From: an uncultured Prevotella sp.
GTDB lineage: Bacteria > Bacteroidota > Bacteroidia > Bacteroidales > Bacteroidaceae
Direction of reading: 5' to 3'
DNA: 34,891 nt
Assembly (NCBI GenBank): GCA_900314195.1
Contig: OMUH01000005.1
Location: 1 to 34,891, forward strand
Both the position numbers and the translations under genes were made by a program. The notes beneath the pieces were generated by a model that made no database searches, was not told the origin of the DNA, and saw nothing but the letters and a program-made list of their open reading frames with translations. This document shows positions 9,175-16,941 of the stretch, in pieces (position 1 is the stretch's first letter; the number at the start of each line of letters is the position of its first letter).

Positions 9175-9990
9175 TCACACCGTTATGTCGTTCACCTCTG
9201 TCACCTTGTCCGACCATCCGTTCATGACCACCGCCGGACTGTGGGTTGTCATGATGAGCTGCACGTGCGGGTTCAGCTTCAGCACCATGTCTATCAGCTT
9301 CTGCTGCCATTCAAAGTGCAGGCTGGCCTCCGGCTCGTCCATGAAGAGCACGTAAGGCTTGTTGTCTTCAACGAGCACGGTAAGCAGTATGCACAGTATC
9401 TGCTTCTCGCCCGACGACAGCTGATACGGCAGCAGCGACTCGCCCATCTGGCGGAACCGTATCTCGTTCTCCGTTCTGATGATGGTCTTCCCCGTTTCCT
9501 TGAACAGGTCGTCAATGGTGTCCTGGAAGAGCTTCTTGGCATTGCTTATCTCGGCGGCACGCTCGGCGGCATCAGCCGCGCCGCTCTGAAGAACGGCAAT
9601 GATGCGGTTGCCGATGTTGACCTGATAGTCGAGGTATTTCCTCTGCAACTGGAAGAGCTGCCAGTCGAGCTCGGTGGCCAGGCTGGCGTCAAGCTTGCTG
9701 ACCATGTCGGCACGAAGCAGCGGACGGTCGAAGGAACGGATGACATCAAAGCGTATCCAGCGCGCATCCTGCGGCGACACCTTCAGATGAACGCCCTTCA
9801 GCATGTGGCTCGGAAACTCGCCGCCCATGCTGAGGCCTTTTACAACCTTATTTATTATAGTAGACTTTCCCACTCCGTTCACACCGCTTAGAATGTTGAC
9901 ACTGCGGTCGAGATTCCATACAATGTGTTTTGTTCCGCTCCACAGGGAGTCTATCTCTATCTGTTCTATGTAATCAGCGTATTTCTGCAT
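9175..9990 (-). CDS. Short AAA/ABC-type ATPase (AAA_15/AAA_21-like), partner of the DUF4435 gene
   Basis: A 271-residue ATPase of the SMC/OLD/ABC kind. Walker A is GVNGVGKST at residues 36-44, the ABC signature is LSSGEKQ at 191-197, Walker B is VLFMDEPE at 214-221 with catalytic Glu219, and the H-loop is TTH at 248-250. The segment between Walker A and the signature (about 145 residues) is helical and charged but has no long coiled coil or hook. All catalytic motifs are intact. It leads a two-gene transcript with the DUF4435 gene, driven by a near-perfect promoter at 10022-10052. The architecture (signature-bearing ATPase followed by TOPRIM protein) resembles AriA-AriB of PARIS or a split OLD protein. 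Confidence 0.85.
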   Translation of the reverse strand: MQKYADYIEQIEIDSLWSGTKHIVWNLDRSVNILSGVNGVGKSTIINKVVKGLSMGGEFPSHMLKGVHLKVSPQDARWIRFDVIRSFDRPLLRADMVSKLDASLATELDWQLFQLQRKYLDYQVNIGNRIIAVLQSGAADAAERAAEISNAKKLFQDTIDDLFKETGKTIIRTENEIRFRQMGESLLPYQLSSGEKQILCILLTVLVEDNKPYVLFMDEPEASLHFEWQQKLIDMVLKLNPHVQLIMTTHSPAVVMNGWSDKVTEVNDITV

Positions 9991-10014
9991 TGCTTTAAAG
10001 TTATTAAATTATTG

Positions 10015-10100
10015 TATACCACAAAGATAGCACAATCAGGAAGAACTGCAAAGCAAATTGGTGATTTTATTTTCCGATGCATATACCACAAACGTGGTAT
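10015..10100. promoter_or_regulatory. Repeated TATACCACAAA element and palindrome between divergent promoters
   Basis: TATACCACAAA occurs at 10015-10025, overlapping the ATPase promoter, and again at 10082-10092, where it forms a perfect palindrome ATACCAC-AAAC-GTGGTAT (10083-10100). The second site lies about 45 bases upstream of the metY -7 element. This is a candidate operator; the binding protein is unknown. Confidence 0.45.
10022..10052 (-). promoter_or_regulatory. Bacteroidetes promoter of the ATPase-DUF4435 operon
   Basis: On the minus strand TTTG (10049-10052), a 19-base spacer, then TATCTTTG (10022-10029), an almost ideal match. Transcription would begin near 10015, about 25 bases before the ATG at 9990. 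Confidence 0.8.
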
Positions 10101-10145
10101 GCAGAATGCCTCCTTTGTGCTATTAAAACAAACCGGCATAAGCAG

Positions 10146-10153
10146 TAACTTTG
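10146..10153 (+). promoter_or_regulatory. -7 element for metY
   Basis: TAACTTTG fits TAnnTTTG; the predicted leader is about 40 nt and carries AAAGAAAGGA ahead of the ATG at 10201. Confidence 0.6.
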
Positions 10154-10200
10154 CATCAGTAATCTTAACAAAGAAATAACTTAAAAAGAAAGGACATATT

Positions 10201-11493
10201 ATGAGCGAAAAGAAACTTCACTTCGAGACTTTACAGCTTCACGTAGGCCAGGAACAGGCTGACCCCGCAACCGACTCACGTGCAGTGCCAATATACCAGA
10301 CTACGTCTTACGTATTCCATAACTCCCAGCATGCTGCTGACCGCTTCGCGCTGAAGGACGCCGGAAACATCTACGGCCGTCTGACCAACAGCACACAGGG
10401 CGTGTTTGAAGAGCGTGTTTCTGCCCTCGAGGGCGGTGTAGGCGGACTGGCCGTTGCTTCCGGAGCTGCCGCCGTTACATACGCCATCACGAACATAGCA
10501 CTCGCCGGCGACCATGTGGCTGCAAGCAAGACCATCTACGGCGGTTCTTACAACCTGCTCAGGCACACTCTGAGCAAATACGGCATCGACTCTACATTCT
10601 TCGACCCCGACAACTACGACGAGCTGGAGAAGAGCATAAAGCCTAACACCAAGCTCGTGTTCATTGAGACACTGGGAAACCCTAACTCAAACATTTCAGA
10701 CATTGAGCGCACGGCTGAGATAGCCCATCGCCACGGCATTCCTGTGGTAATTGACAACACCTTCGGCACACCGTATCTCATCCGTCCTATCGAGCACGGA
10801 GCTGACGTAGTGGTTCACTCGGCTACTAAGTTCATCGGCGGCCACGGCACGTCTCTCGGCGGCGTAATCGTTGACGGAGGCACCTTCGACTGGACAAAGG
10901 ATCCTAAGAAATTCCCGCAGTTCAATGACCCTGACCCTTCTTACCACGGCCTCGTGTTCGGCAAGATTCCGGCTCCGTTCGTAACAAGAGTGCGCGCGCT
11001 GCTGCTCCGCGACGAGGGCGCCACCATCTCTCCGTTCAACGCGTTCATTCTGCTGCAGGGCCTTGAGACACTCAGCCTGCGCGTAGAGCGCCACGTGTTC
11101 AACACGCTGAAGGTAATCGATTATCTGAAGAAGCAGCCTCAGGTGAAGAAGATCAACCATCCTTCTCTGCCCGACCATCCTAACCATGACCTCTACGAGC
11201 GTTACTTCCCTAACGGAGCAGGCTCAATCTTCACCTTCGAGATCGACGGCGACGAGAAGAAGGCATGGAAGTTCATTGATCATCTTAAGATATTCTCTCT
11301 GCTGGCTAACGTGGCCGACGTGAAGTCACTGGTTATCCACCCGCTCACCACCACACACTCTGAGCTGAGCCTTGAGGAGGCTGCCGACCAGGGCATCTAC
11401 CCGAGCACTATCCGCCTGAGCATAGGCACTGAGCACTATCAGGACATCATCGACGACCTCGACCAGGCCTTCGAAGCTGTCAAGAACGACTGA
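10201..11493 (+). CDS. metY: O-acetylhomoserine sulfhydrylase (aminocarboxypropyltransferase)
   Basis: A 430-residue PLP enzyme of the Cys/Met metabolism family. The long ~430-residue form, the N-terminal TLQLHVGQEQADPATDSRAV (shortened), YGRLTNSTQ and the PLP-lysine block HSATKFIGGHG with Lys210 are characteristic of MetY rather than the shorter MetB/MetC or MetZ. It makes homocysteine from O-acetyl-L-homoserine and sulfide, the direct sulfhydrylation route to methionine. The downstream cysK gene on the same strand fixes sulfide into cysteine, so the two genes compete for or share the sulfide pool. No terminator separates them, but the 156-base gap is structured. Confidence 0.95.
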   Translation: MSEKKLHFETLQLHVGQEQADPATDSRAVPIYQTTSYVFHNSQHAADRFALKDAGNIYGRLTNSTQGVFEERVSALEGGVGGLAVASGAAAVTYAITNIALAGDHVAASKTIYGGSYNLLRHTLSKYGIDSTFFDPDNYDELEKSIKPNTKLVFIETLGNPNSNISDIERTAEIAHRHGIPVVIDNTFGTPYLIRPIEHGADVVVHSATKFIGGHGTSLGGVIVDGGTFDWTKDPKKFPQFNDPDPSYHGLVFGKIPAPFVTRVRALLLRDEGATISPFNAFILLQGLETLSLRVERHVFNTLKVIDYLKKQPQVKKINHPSLPDHPNHDLYERYFPNGAGSIFTFEIDGDEKKAWKFIDHLKIFSLLANVADVKSLVIHPLTTTHSELSLEEAADQGIYPSTIRLSIGTEHYQDIIDDLDQAFEAVKND

Positions 11494-11545
11494 TAAAAAA
11501 GTTATTTTCATTAAACATAAATAAAAAACAAATTTAGAAAAACGA

Positions 11546-11631
11546 CACCGGCAGACATAACATCCCTGAGTACGGCCGGACGTTTCTCTCAGCGCAAAAC
11601 GTGCGGATGAAAACGTGCGGAATGAGAGAAA
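11546..11631 (+). promoter_or_regulatory. Structured leader upstream of cysK
   Basis: CCGGC (11548-11552) can pair with GCCGG near 11575-11579, and TTTCTCTCA (11583-11591) is the exact complement of TGAGAGAAA (11623-11631). Inside the second stem AAAACGTGCGGA occurs twice (11596-11607, 11610-11621). No TAnnTTTG promoter is visible in the gap, so this may be an intercistronic RNA element of a metY-cysK transcript. Confidence 0.5.
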
Positions 11632-11649
11632 TAAGGGAATAAAAATCAT

Positions 11650-12597
11650 ATGGCAAGAATTTTTGAAAAGGTTACAGACCTCATTGGCAACACACCACTT
11701 CTTCGACTCGGAAAATATTCTGAATTCCGCGGACTTAAGACACCTGTCATCGCAAAGGTAGAATCATTCAATGCCGGCGGCAGCGTCAAAGACCGTATCG
11801 GCCTCGGCATGATTGAAGATGCTGAAAAGCGCGGACTGCTCAAGCCGGGCGCTACAATCATTGAGCCTACCAGCGGCAACACCGGTGTAGCTCTCGCCCT
11901 CGTATCGGCAGTAAAGGGATACAAGCTTATTCTTACAATGCCTGAGACGATGAGCATTGAGCGCCGCAACCTTGTAAAGGCCTACGGCGCAGAGGTTCGC
12001 CTGACAAGCGGCAAAGACGGTATGCCTGGCGCCATCAAGGCCGCCAATGAGCTGCATGAGCAGATTCCGGGCAGCGTCATCCTCGGACAGTTTGACAATC
12101 CGGCCAACCCGCGCAAGCACTATGAGACTACCGGACCGGAGATATGGAACGACACCGACGGAAAGATTGACATCTTCGTAGCCGGCGTGGGCACAGGCGG
12201 CACCATCAGCGGTATCGGCAAATATCTGAAGGAGAAGAACCCGAACATTAAGGTTATCGCCGTAGAGCCGGCCACATCTGCCGTGCTGAACGGTCAGAAG
12301 AGCGGCCCTCACAAGATTCAGGGCATCGGCGCAGGTTTCATTCCTAAGACATACGACTCTAACGTTGTTGACGAAGTGTTCGACATCCAGAACGACGATG
12401 CCATCCTCGCCGGCCGTCAGCTGGCTCAGAAGGAAGGCCTTCTTGTAGGTATCTCGTCAGGTGCTGCCGCCTTCGCCGCAACAGAGATTGCCAAGCGCCC
12501 TGAAAATGAAGGCAAGACCATCGTAGCCCTGCTGCCTGACACCGGCGAGCGCTACCTGTCTACAGTGCTGTATGCCTTTGAAGAGTACCCTTTATAA
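11650..12597 (+). CDS. cysK: Cysteine synthase A (O-acetylserine sulfhydrylase)
   Basis: A 315-residue PLP enzyme of fold type II. It has the PLP lysine in GGSVKDR (Lys47), the substrate loop PTSGNTG near residue 75, the phosphate-binding GTGGTISG near residue 180, and the C-terminal [11 protein letters not shown] block. It makes cysteine from O-acetylserine and sulfide. The length matches CysK and no CBS regulatory domain is present. Codon use is strongly biased, as in a highly expressed gene, and like metY next door. It ends with a strong terminator. Confidence 0.96.
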   Translation: MARIFEKVTDLIGNTPLLRLGKYSEFRGLKTPVIAKVESFNAGGSVKDRIGLGMIEDAEKRGLLKPGATIIEPTSGNTGVALALVSAVKGYKLILTMPETMSIERRNLVKAYGAEVRLTSGKDGMPGAIKAANELHEQIPGSVILGQFDNPANPRKHYETTGPEIWNDTDGKIDIFVAGVGTGGTISGIGKYLKEKNPNIKVIAVEPATSAVLNGQKSGPHKIQGIGAGFIPKTYDSNVVDEVFDIQNDDAILAGRQLAQKEGLLVGISSGAAAFAATEIAKRPENEGKTIVALLPDTGERYLSTVLYAFEEYPL

Positions 12598-12632
12598 TAA
12601 TTAATTTGTCAACACTAATAACATAAAAAAAA

Positions 12633-12667
12633 GCATGACCGATACATAATCGGTCATGCTTTTTTTA
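12633..12667 (+). terminator. Rho-independent terminator of cysK
   Basis: GCATGACCGAT, five-base loop, ATCGGTCATGC, then eight T, preceded by an A8 run, so it can act in both directions. Confidence 0.93.
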
Positions 12668-12720
12668 TGTTATTTACAATGATTAAAAATAAATTCCGAT
12701 TTTTCCAGAAAGATATATAT

Positions 12721-12957
12721 CCGGCCGAAAGTAACCTTCAGCCTTGGAAAGGCTGCTCATGAGTAACGCCAGTCTAAGCGAGGCACGAGCGCAGACTGGT
12801 GACAGACGCACAGCACCCACTTTCCACGTTCCTCGAAGAGGGACGTAATACAATGAAAATCAAGAGCGTACCTCTCCGAGACACTGTGCACAACGAACTG
12901 ATTATTTTTTTGGCGGGCAAACCTTCATGGCAATGTTTAAACATGCGGAAGTTTTTG
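12721..12957. repeat. Mosaic intergenic repeat, copy 1
   Basis: The 417-base gap between cysK and the lipoprotein gene is filled by repeat modules. The segment 12721-12765 (GAAAGTAACC, then CAGCCTT paired with AAGGCTG) recurs near 28288-28330. CAGTCT...AGACTG (12770-12798) recurs at 28334, 29328 and three times at 19999-20240. The segment 12864-12957 is an inverted copy of 29226-29318 at roughly 85-90% identity by eye. There is no transposase or coding content. Confidence 0.85.
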
Positions 12958-13014
12958 TTTGCGCTTTATTTATTATGAATGAGAGCCGGTTTTTTCAAGG
13001 CTGATGGCTGCGCG

Positions 13015-13761
13015 TTACAGTCCGAGGCCTTTCAACGCCTTGTTAGCCGCCTTGTTCACCTCATCATTGGCTTTCTTGTTGGCCTTGTTAACAGCGTCAT
13101 TAGCTTTTTTCTGTGCGCCGCTGACGGCATCGCTGGCCTTCTTCTGTGCCTTGCTAACCTCCTTGTTTGCCCTGTCTACTGCCTGGTCGTGAGCACTCTG
13201 CACCTTGTTTTCAGCCTCGCTGACCTTTTCGTTAACAGCTTGCTCGGCAGTGCTCTTCGCCGTTGTAGCAGCATCTGAGGCAATGTTCTTTGCATCTGTT
13301 GTTGCGGCTGACGCTATTGAGCTGACCACATCTTCCGGGTTAAGGCTCTTCACCTCGTCAACGGCATCGGTGAGCGTAGCATTGCCGCCAGCGATAGCCT
13401 TTATCTGCTCAGCGTGCTGGTTAAGATATTTCTGCAGCTGCAGGGCGTAGGTCTTTGCCTGCTCAGGATTGTCCTTCGCAAGCTGGGCAATCTTTGCCTT
13501 CACGTTAGAAAGCAGAACCGTGAAATTCTTGCTGTCCTTTGATGCAACCGTTTTGTCAAGTTCCTTGGCAAGAGCCTCAGCCGTTGCTGGCGCAGCAGCC
13601 GCGTCACCGGCCTTGATGGCCGACAGTGCCGACGCTTTGGCTGTTGAGTCTGCCGACGTTGAATCAGCAGCAGCCTCGGCAGCAGGCTGAGCATTCTTGT
13701 TTCCGCAGCCGGTGAAGATTATCGCCGCAGCGGCAATGGTCATTAATAATAGCTTTTTCAT
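13015..13761 (-). CDS. Lipoprotein with LEA/apolipoprotein-like 11-residue helical repeats
   Basis: A 248-residue protein with lipoprotein signal peptide (lipobox FTGC, Cys19). An Ala/Ser/Thr-rich linker follows, then a helical middle (about 65-130). From about 150 to the end the protein is an extended amphipathic, Ala/Lys/Asp/Asn-rich helix with 11-residue periodicity; the last units read AQKKASDAVSG, AQKKANDAVNK, ANKKANDEVNK. Such 11-mers are typical of LEA-type and apolipoprotein-like proteins. A periplasmic or surface-stabilising role is possible but inferred. The gene is monocistronic with -7 element TATATTTG (13841-13848, minus strand). Confidence 0.82.
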   Translation of the reverse strand: MKKLLLMTIAAAAIIFTGCGNKNAQPAAEAAADSTSADSTAKASALSAIKAGDAAAAPATAEALAKELDKTVASKDSKNFTVLLSNVKAKIAQLAKDNPEQAKTYALQLQKYLNQHAEQIKAIAGGNATLTDAVDEVKSLNPEDVVSSIASAATTDAKNIASDAATTAKSTAEQAVNEKVSEAENKVQSAHDQAVDRANKEVSKAQKKASDAVSGAQKKANDAVNKANKKANDEVNKAANKALKGLGL

Positions 13762-13840
13762 CTCTTGTTGTGTTGTTTTATTTGTTATTAATAAAATGTT
13801 TAACTTGCAGATAATCGTTTTTTTATTCTTCCTTTAATTG

Positions 13841-13848
13841 CAAATATA
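13841..13848 (-). promoter_or_regulatory. -7 element for the LEA-like lipoprotein gene
   Basis: TATATTTG followed by C on the minus strand; predicted leader about 70 nt. Confidence 0.6.
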
Positions 13849-13993
13849 GCATTTTATCATTTCACGTCATTCATCATTCTTCATTTTTTAGCAAAAATTA
13901 GTATGCACAGTGCACTCCGTAACTATTCTGCAATGCCGGAACATTAAAAAGAAAAAAATCGCAAATTTGCTAATTCTTTCATTAAACATTTAT

Positions 13994-14001
13994 TATATTT
14001 G
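13994..14001 (+). promoter_or_regulatory. -7 element upstream of the higBA remnant
   Basis: TATATTTG followed by C, 23 bases before the ATG at 14024. The promoter appears intact although the genes are not. Confidence 0.55.
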
Positions 14002-14023
14002 CAACCGAACTATATATACAGTC

Positions 14024-14298
14024 ATGAATATAGATTTTTTAAATACGAGACTTTAAAAGAGCTCTATACCCATGGCAGTACCAAAGACCATAAATACAGG
14101 AAACTGTCAACTGATATAATCAGGAGATATGTGAAAGTTGTCAATATAAAGTTGTCAATATACTGAAGTCTGTCAGAAGAATAGAAGATTTATGCCTGAT
14201 AAAATCTCTCCATTATGAGAAAAAACATGGTGACCTGAACGGCGTAGATGTTGTATGGATAACTCCGCAGTACAGGCTTTTCTTCTACAGTTCTCCTG
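14024..14298 (+). pseudogene. Broken HigB-family toxin gene
   Basis: Conceptual translation across frames gives a recognisable HigB/plasmid-maintenance killer protein: KYETLKELYTHGSTKDHKY, then RRYVKVVNILKSVRRIEDL, then LHYEKKHGDLNGVDVVW and QYRLFFYSSPDG. It is broken in three ways. A T6 run near 14035-14040 puts the ATG out of frame with the body (one more T would restore it). An exact 14-bp tandem duplication, AAAGTTGTCAATAT at 14134-14147 and 14148-14161, shifts the frame again. The usual C terminus is missing and the sequence runs directly into the middle of higA. No full toxin can be made without frameshifting. Confidence 0.85.
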
Positions 14299-14532
14299 AT
14301 GGCAGCGGAATGCAAGCGTTCTGTCTCAATGAATGTTGCCATTGCTCTTGAAAAAGCACTTGGTATTCCGGCTGAAATCTGGATGAATATGCAGAATCAG
14401 TACGATATTGATTCAGCAAAAATAGACGGACGTGACAATATGCATGAAACTTTCTCTGTCACAATACCATCAAATGACAGAAGACTCTTGCAGGAGATTG
14501 TCCGCAAATTCGGATGGAAATGTATATTTTAA
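14299..14532 (+). pseudogene. Truncated HigA-family antitoxin (C-terminal part)
   Basis: The frame keeps KRSVSMNVAIALEKALGIP and AEIWMNMQNQYDI, the second half of the XRE helix-turn-helix domain of HigA antitoxins plus a ~40-residue tail. The N-terminal half of the HTH and the start are missing, fused to the higB fragment by a deletion around 14290-14300. The ATG at 14299 probably lies in fused sequence, so a 77-residue product could be made but would lack a complete HTH. The stop codon lies inside the terminator hairpin. Confidence 0.75.
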
Positions 14533-14572
14533 ACAGCAAAGACAAGCTGCAGGTTGTCTTTGCTGTTTAAAA
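14527..14572. terminator. Perfect 19-bp hairpin after the higBA remnant
   Basis: TTTTAAACAGCAAAGACAA pairs exactly with TTGTCTTTGCTGTTTAAAA around an eight-base loop; the higA stop codon is part of the left arm. A/T-rich ends on both sides allow action in both directions. Confidence 0.75.
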
Positions 14573-14757
14573 TACTCCGCTATCATTTGCAAGAGCGCAA
14601 TATTAATCCAACGAGACTGAAAGCTTTTAAACGTACGTAAAAAAAACTGGAAAGTAATATGTAAAAAATACTTACGCATGTTTTCTCTCAGCAAGAATTT
14701 GCAATATCATACGCATCAATAATGGGAATTCAAAGTAATAAGAAAGGAAAATAAGAA

Positions 14758-15306
14758 ATGGAAAAGGAAAACAAGACAAAGCACTATGAGGAGTACTTCC
14801 ACAACGACTTGTATCATTATCTGCTGAGCCTTGCACTTATAGACAGCCACTTCCCTGAGGCTCCGGATATCGAGGACTGCTGGGCTAAGATTGGCGAGAG
14901 CTATATGCCTGATGCCATGCGCGAATTCAACAAGTACCCTACAGTTGCACTGGGATGGATAATGTATGTCGGCATGGCTGTGGCGGAATATTGGGACCAG
15001 GACCTTGAGCTTTACAGTAAGGTGCCTGATTTGTACAAGTATCTCCGCGACCGCAACGGCTACGACAATATGGACACATACATCAGCGAGAAGGTTCTCT
15101 TACTTGACGAGCATGGCGTGAATGACCTCCGCCGCATCATTGGCGAATGTGCCTCCCGCACTTACAACAGTCTGCTCCATTCAGGTGCCGAGCCCGGCAG
15201 TGCCGATGCGTTCTATGCCTTCATCGCCGCTCTTCACGAGATGTATATCATGGGCTCAGCCATACAGCTCAAGAGAATGGGCTATCACATGACTAAGTTG
15301 CAATAA
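14758..15306 (+). CDS. Unnamed conserved-looking 182-residue cytoplasmic protein
   Basis: I do not recognise a named family. The protein has no signal peptide or membrane segment and is predicted mostly helical, rich in Tyr and acidic residues (HYEEYFHNDLYHYLL at the start, YPTVALGWIMYVGMAVAEYW in the middle, and HEMYIMGSAIQLKRMGYHM at the end). AAGAAAGGAAAATAAG lies before the ATG. Codon use is that of a normally expressed resident gene. The last 36 codons and stop are duplicated at 16828-16941, downstream of the next gene, which itself runs in the opposite direction and begins 20 bases after this stop. This suggests the 3' end served as the insertion or recombination point for the ATPase cassette. 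Confidence 0.8.
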   Translation: MEKENKTKHYEEYFHNDLYHYLLSLALIDSHFPEAPDIEDCWAKIGESYMPDAMREFNKYPTVALGWIMYVGMAVAEYWDQDLELYSKVPDLYKYLRDRNGYDNMDTYISEKVLLLDEHGVNDLRRIIGECASRTYNSLLHSGAEPGSADAFYAFIAALHEMYIMGSAIQLKRMGYHMTKLQ

Positions 15307-15308
15307 GA
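15199..15308 (+). repeat. 110-bp direct repeat, left copy
   Basis: Matches 16834-16943 with four mismatches in 110 bases (no gaps). The boundary is sharp on both sides, and the segment comprises the 3' end of the 182-residue protein gene plus two bases beyond the stop. Confidence 0.95.
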
Positions 15309-15325
15309 TTAAATAAGCTCAATAT

Positions 15326-16693
15326 TTACCAGTTTTTCTCCATGTCTTCTATAGAAAGACAACCGGTACAGATTTTCTTACCTTTAAATATCTGTTTTTG
15401 CATTTCAGCCACCTTGTCTTGTAAGCGCTTGACACGGTAGCGGTCTGCATTCCGCTTCACCTCATAAGCACTTACATTGCCAGCAAGGTCTTCCGCAACA
15501 ATGTCTATTTCACATTCATCATACTGTCCTTTTCCTTTAGAAACATTTTTCCACCAGTTACCTATGAGCTGATACTTGAAAGATTCAATCATTCTGCTTC
15601 GGAACCATCTTTCAAGGGCTATTCCAGAGAACGTAGTGTAGTCGGATAAGATTATCTTTTCCAATGCGGGCATGTTCTCAATTTCTATAAGAGCGGAATT
15701 CTTGTAGACATAGCGGAACCAGAAACGGAAGAAATTATCTCGTATTTCATATCGTACGGTTTGAGAATTAGGCTTTGCTCCTACCGGGCGTTTCTTCTTT
15801 ATTATGCCATAATGCTCATCAAGCATACGAAGCTGACCACCCAAGTTCGTCATTCCTATTGAACCTTCTATCTCACGCTGGGTAATGTCTCCCTGAGCAA
15901 TCTGTCCAAGTATGCTAAAGTACGTACCATATTGTTTGCCAAATTCCTGTAGCAGAATTTTCTTACCTTCATCAATAAAGTAGCCGTCACCGCTTGAGCA
16001 AATATACTTTATCATTTTCTTGACTGTAAAACAATTGTTGTTCATAAACAGTTCTATATAGCGTGCCACACCACCGGTAAAAGTCCATAAAGCCAGCAAG
16101 TCATCTTTGGTATAATCGGAGTTATAATCACCTAATATCTCTCTTATCACATCTGTCTTGAAAGGCTGCAATTTAATGGTACAGTCATCACGACCGAAAA
16201 GAGGTTGTTCCTCGTCTTTGAAGATTTTTTCCATCATTCGGAAAATAGAACCGGAGACTATAAGGCAGATATTGGTCTGCTGTTTATATCTGTCCCAAAG
16301 CTCCTGTATATCACTGTAAATACCACTGTTCACATTGTCGAATTCCTGAAACTCGTCAATAAAAAGCGTAAATCTCTTGGTCTTGCCTGTTTCGAGCAAC
16401 ATTCGGAACAGCTCGCGGAAACTACGAATGCTCTCAGGGATATACACGTTCAATTTCTCCTTTGCTTCTGCAGCAAAGTTTTGCACCAGAACACCCTCTG
16501 CCATTCTGCCAACGAAAAAGTACAGCCCGGGAGCTTCGTTTTCCGTCTCCTGCATTATCTTGTACACAAGGCTAGTCTTACCGATTCGCCTTCTGCCTGT
16601 AAGAACAACAAACCGGGAGTAGTCGTTATATGCCTGCTGCTGTATTTCAAGCAATTCGTCCATCTCTGCTTTTCTATCGTAGAACTTCTTCAT
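15326..16693 (-). CDS. Archaeal-ATPase / DUF234 family ATP-binding protein
   Basis: A 455-residue ATPase from the ATG at 16693 (MKKFYDRKAEM...); in-frame ATGs at 16729 and 16732 would add 12-13 residues but lie almost at the transcription start. N-terminal ATPase_2 domain: Walker A LTGRRRIGKTSL near residues 32-43, Walker B LFIDEFQEF near 118-126, sensor VSGS. After a winged-helix-like middle (TQREIEGSIGMTN, DEHYGIIKKKRP) comes a DUF234/PD-(D/E)XK-like C-terminal part with FRFWFRYVYKN, CEIDIVAED and VSAYEVKRN (E..D...E.K spacing as in restriction-type nuclease folds). Such proteins are common accessory genes in Bacteroidales; a DNA-linked role is inferred. The gene lies between 110-bp direct repeats. 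Confidence 0.9.
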   Translation of the reverse strand: MKKFYDRKAEMDELLEIQQQAYNDYSRFVVLTGRRRIGKTSLVYKIMQETENEAPGLYFFVGRMAEGVLVQNFAAEAKEKLNVYIPESIRSFRELFRMLLETGKTKRFTLFIDEFQEFDNVNSGIYSDIQELWDRYKQQTNICLIVSGSIFRMMEKIFKDEEQPLFGRDDCTIKLQPFKTDVIREILGDYNSDYTKDDLLALWTFTGGVARYIELFMNNNCFTVKKMIKYICSSGDGYFIDEGKKILLQEFGKQYGTYFSILGQIAQGDITQREIEGSIGMTNLGGQLRMLDEHYGIIKKKRPVGAKPNSQTVRYEIRDNFFRFWFRYVYKNSALIEIENMPALEKIILSDYTTFSGIALERWFRSRMIESFKYQLIGNWWKNVSKGKGQYDECEIDIVAEDLAGNVSAYEVKRNADRYRVKRLQDKVAEMQKQIFKGKKICTGCLSIEDMEKNW

Positions 16694-16741
16694 AAAGTCA
16701 AATTTTATGGCCGTAAATTTTACGTTCATCATATTTCGCAG

Positions 16742-16749
16742 CAAAAATA
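16742..16749 (-). promoter_or_regulatory. -7 element for the DUF234 ATPase gene
   Basis: TATTTTTG followed by C on the minus strand; transcription would start near 16735, leaving about 42 nt before the preferred ATG at 16693. Confidence 0.55.
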
Positions 16750-16780
16750 AGATTTTTATTTCAATTTAATGTTTGTTTTT

Positions 16781-16808
16781 GTGAATAAATATCTGTGAAT
16801 AAATATCT
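16781..16808. repeat. 14-bp tandem duplication
   Basis: GTGAATAAATATCT occurs twice, head to tail and exact, upstream of the ATPase promoter and 26 bases before the right 110-bp repeat. Confidence 0.95.
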
Positions 16809-16827
16809 GTGAGTAAAAAGATACTTA

Positions 16828-16941
16828 ATGATAAGTGCCGATGCGTTCTCTGCCTTCATCGCCGCTCTTCACAAGATGTATATCATGGGCTCAGCCATGC
16901 AGCTCAGGAGAATGGGCTATCACATGACTAAGTTGCAATAA
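16828..16941 (+). pseudogene. Duplicated 3' fragment of the 182-residue protein gene
   Basis: The right copy of the 110-bp direct repeat (16834-16943). It stays in frame and happens to be preceded by ATG ATA, so a 37-residue peptide ending GYHMTKLQ could be made. The copies differ at four positions (coding for Tyr/Ser, Glu/Lys, Ile/Met and Lys/Arg changes), so the duplication is not brand new. It is most likely a non-functional remnant. Confidence 0.9.
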
